A stretch of 9,477 bases of DNA, taken from positions 1-9,477 of the forward strand of contig CADAHD010000119.1 in the NCBI GenBank assembly GCA_902787595.1, in the 5' to 3' direction. Source of the stretch: an uncultured Lachnospiraceae bacterium. GTDB taxonomy: Bacteria > Bacillota_A > Clostridia > Lachnospirales > Lachnospiraceae. This document shows positions 7,693-9,477 of the stretch, piece by piece. Below the pieces are notes generated by a model. The model was not told where the DNA came from and ran no database searches. It saw nothing but the letters and a program-made list of their open reading frames with translations. Each line of letters opens with the position of its first letter. The first letter of the stretch is position 1. The position numbers were made by a program, and so were the translations under genes.

Positions 7693-8694
7693 ATGGCAAA
7701 GGATAAGGCAAAAGAAAACAATAGCCCGATCGTACAGATGCCTGTTTTGTCGGGGAATGAGACTTACTTTCAGAAGTATTTCATACTTCGTAAGCATAAG
7801 CTTAAGGTGGCATGGAGAAAGGCGAAGGTAAACAAAAACTGTTACCTTTTCCTTGCGCCCTATGCGATCATATTTACGCTTTTCTACTTATTCCCGGTAG
7901 TAGCGTCGATATTCTTCAGCTTTACTTATTATAATATACTGCAGCCCCCTCGTTTTATCGGGCTCAGCAATTATATGAGTCTTTTGCTTGAGGATGATAT
8001 CTTCCTGATAGGTGTAAAGAATACACTCATCATAGCTCTGGTCACCGGACCTCTGGGATATATAATGTCCTTCGTCTTCGCCTGGATGATCAATGAGCTT
8101 CCCAGATGGATACGAAGTATTGCGGTCATCATATTCTATGCTCCTTCGATCGCGGGTAACTGCTTCGTTATCTTCTCGGTATTCTTCCGCGGTGATGCTT
8201 ACGGATATGCAAATGCATTCCTTATGAACCTGGGTATAATAGACAATCCTATCCTGTGGTTTGTGGATCCCAGATACATGCTTCCGATATGTATGGTGGT
8301 TATCCTCTGGATGAGTCTTGGTACCGGTTTCCTTTCATTCGTTGCCGGCCTGCAGGGCGTTGATAATTCCCTCTTTGAAGCGGGCGCTATCGACGGTGTA
8401 CGTAACCGCTGGCAGGAGCTGTGGTACATCACCCTTCCTTCCATGAAGCCCATGCTTATGTTCGGTGCCGTTATGACCATCACAACTTCGTTCGGTGTGG
8501 CAGATGTAACAATGCAGCTCTGCGGTTTCCCGAGTACGGACTATGCAGCGCGTACCATAGTTGCCCACCTTATCGACTACGGTCAGCAGAGATTTGAAAT
8601 GGGTTATGCCTGCGCCATCGCTGCAATACTGTTCCTGATGATGATACTTTGCAACAAGGCAATACAGGCATTGTTAAGAAGAGTAGGTACCTGA
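7693..8694 (+). CDS. Carbohydrate ABC transporter permease (MalF/UgpA/LplB type)
   Basis: One of two membrane subunits of the sugar importer. A basic cytoplasmic N-terminus (about 1-46) precedes about six membrane segments, beginning with CYLFLAPYAIIFTLFYLFPV (50-69). The EAA loop that docks the ATPase is intact: EAGAIDGVRNRWQELWYITL from Glu229, ending in the usual Leu-Pro. At 333 residues the length is normal for an LplB-like permease. The start is supported by AGAGG at 7681-7685, seven bases before the ATG. It follows the binding protein by 29 bases with no terminator, as is usual for binding protein-permease-permease operons. The substrate is inferred from neighbouring GH115 and GH10. Confidence 0.92.
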   Translation: MAKDKAKENNSPIVQMPVLSGNETYFQKYFILRKHKLKVAWRKAKVNKNCYLFLAPYAIIFTLFYLFPVVASIFFSFTYYNILQPPRFIGLSNYMSLLLEDDIFLIGVKNTLIIALVTGPLGYIMSFVFAWMINELPRWIRSIAVIIFYAPSIAGNCFVIFSVFFRGDAYGYANAFLMNLGIIDNPILWFVDPRYMLPICMVVILWMSLGTGFLSFVAGLQGVDNSLFEAGAIDGVRNRWQELWYITLPSMKPMLMFGAVMTITTSFGVADVTMQLCGFPSTDYAARTIVAHLIDYGQQRFEMGYACAIAAILFLMMILCNKAIQALLRRVGT

Positions 8695-8747
8695 TAACGG
8701 ATAGTGAAAAGAGTGTTCTGAAAATTCTTTAGGAGTAAAGATCAATT

Positions 8748-8840
8748 ATGAGCAAAAAGAAAAAAAACCAAGTGATCGAGGAAAAGCCTTATAAGAAGCC
8801 GCTGATCAAGAGGAGAAAGGCAAACAGAGGCAGCGCTTAA
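8748..8840 (+). pseudogene. Second ABC permease: N-terminal stub ending at a premature stop
   Basis: An ATG at 8748 follows a good ribosome site (AGGAG, 8731-8735) and encodes 30 residues, MSKKKKNQVIEEKPYKKPLI then KRRKANRGSA, before TAA at 8838-8840. The lysine-rich cytoplasmic tail is what MalG/YtcP-type permeases carry just before their first membrane helix. That helix is missing: the protein resumes at once in another frame (KPLDELF, from 8839). The stub is therefore the true start of the gene whose body follows. It is not an independent small protein. Confidence 0.75.
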
Positions 8841-9477
8841 GCCTCTGGATGAGTTGTTTATGTTCCCGCCCAGAGTATTTGCAAGGCGTCCTACAATGAA
8901 CAACTTTGCCGACCTGTTTGTTACCATGGGTAAGGGCTGGGTTACTTTCTCCAGATATCTGTTCAATACCGTGTTTATCACCTTTGTCGGTACAGCAGGA
9001 CACCTTTTCATTGCATCCATGGCAGCATTCGTGCTTGCAAAGTATGATTTCCCCGGCGGACAGGGTTTCTTCAAGATAGTAACCACCGCTATGATGTTTA
9101 ACTGGTATGTTTGTGCTATACCTAACTACATCATAATCAGCAAGCTTGGCTGGGTAGATACATACTGGGCGATAATAATCCCCGCGCTGGCTGCTCCTAT
9201 AGGACTATTCCTGATGAAGCAGTTCATGGAAGGTCTTCCCACTGCTCTTATCGAAGCAGCAAAGATCGACGGTGCAAATGAATGGACGGTTTTCTCAACC
9301 ATAGTTATGCCTAATGTTAAGCCTGCATGGATGACACTGATCATCTTCCAGGTACAGGCTCTCTGGAATAACAGAGCGTCCATGTACATCTATTCTGAGG
9401 AAAAGAAGCCCATGGTATTCGCACTCCAGCAGATCCAGGCCGGCGGTATCGCCAGAACCGGACAGGGCGCAGCCGTG
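8839..9477 (+). CDS. Carbohydrate ABC transporter permease (MalG/UgpE/YtcP type), body; right end cut by window
   Basis: The second membrane subunit of the importer. The open frame starts with KPLDELFMFPPRVFARRPTM, the segment that in this family directly follows the first membrane helix. It continues through NNFADLFVTMGKGWVTFSRY, several membrane segments (TVFITFVGTAGHLFIASMAA; YWAIIIPALAAPIGLFLM) and the EAA loop EAAKIDGANEWTVFSTIVMP (Glu at 9253), and is still open at 9477. The first in-frame ATG is at 8860, with no ribosome site. The gene's own start is the stub at 8748; about 25-30 residues containing the first membrane helix are missing between them, with a frame change. As written, no complete permease could be made. 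The family call is firm; whether the lesion is biological is open. Confidence 0.85.

Noticed and set aside
8806..9086. Leftward open frames opposite the second permease
   Set aside because: The opposite strand encodes clear permease motifs including the EAA loop; the leftward frames have no recognisable content.

Overview
The window looks like part of a glucuronoxylan-utilisation locus from a fibre-degrading Firmicute, most likely a gut or rumen Lachnospiraceae (Butyrivibrio-like). That guess rests on mid-range GC, purine-rich Shine-Dalgarno sites, the gene content, and the very large membrane-anchored solute-binding protein. The genus is inference from protein style, not from a search.

Layout: a leftward gene enters from the left edge (1-197). 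It is the N-terminus of an AraC-type regulator with a sugar-sensing cupin, and the rest lies outside the window. A divergent promoter region of about 150 bp (198-351) separates it from a rightward cluster: a cytoplasmic GH115 alpha-glucuronidase (352-3145), a secreted GH10 endo-xylanase lipoprotein (3234-4685), a 979-residue solute-binding protein with two carbohydrate-binding-like modules (4724-7663), a MalF/LplB-type permease (7693-8694) and a MalG/YtcP-type permease that runs off the right edge (8748-9477). All rightward gaps are short, so the cluster reads as one operon, though GH10 has a poor start signal and may have separate control.

How it fits together (inference): GH10 on the cell surface cuts glucuronoxylan into oligosaccharides carrying (4-O-methyl)glucuronic acid. 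The large binding protein captures them, the permease pair imports them using an ATPase encoded elsewhere, and GH115 removes the glucuronate inside the cell. The plan resembles the known Paenibacillus aldouronate cluster (lpl/ytc transporter, GH67 aguA, GH10 xynA2), with GH115 in the place of GH67.

Most in need of checking: two genes (GH115 and the second permease) are broken in the same way. Each has lost a short conserved internal segment, and each loss shifts the reading frame by the same phase (a net loss of 3k+2 bases). Either the sequence carries assembly or read errors, or these are real lesions in an otherwise intact operon. I found no tRNA, rRNA, CRISPR array, insertion sequence or convincing terminator. 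I found no clear evidence for a wholly new system; the least ordinary items are the two matching lesions and the architecture of the binding protein.
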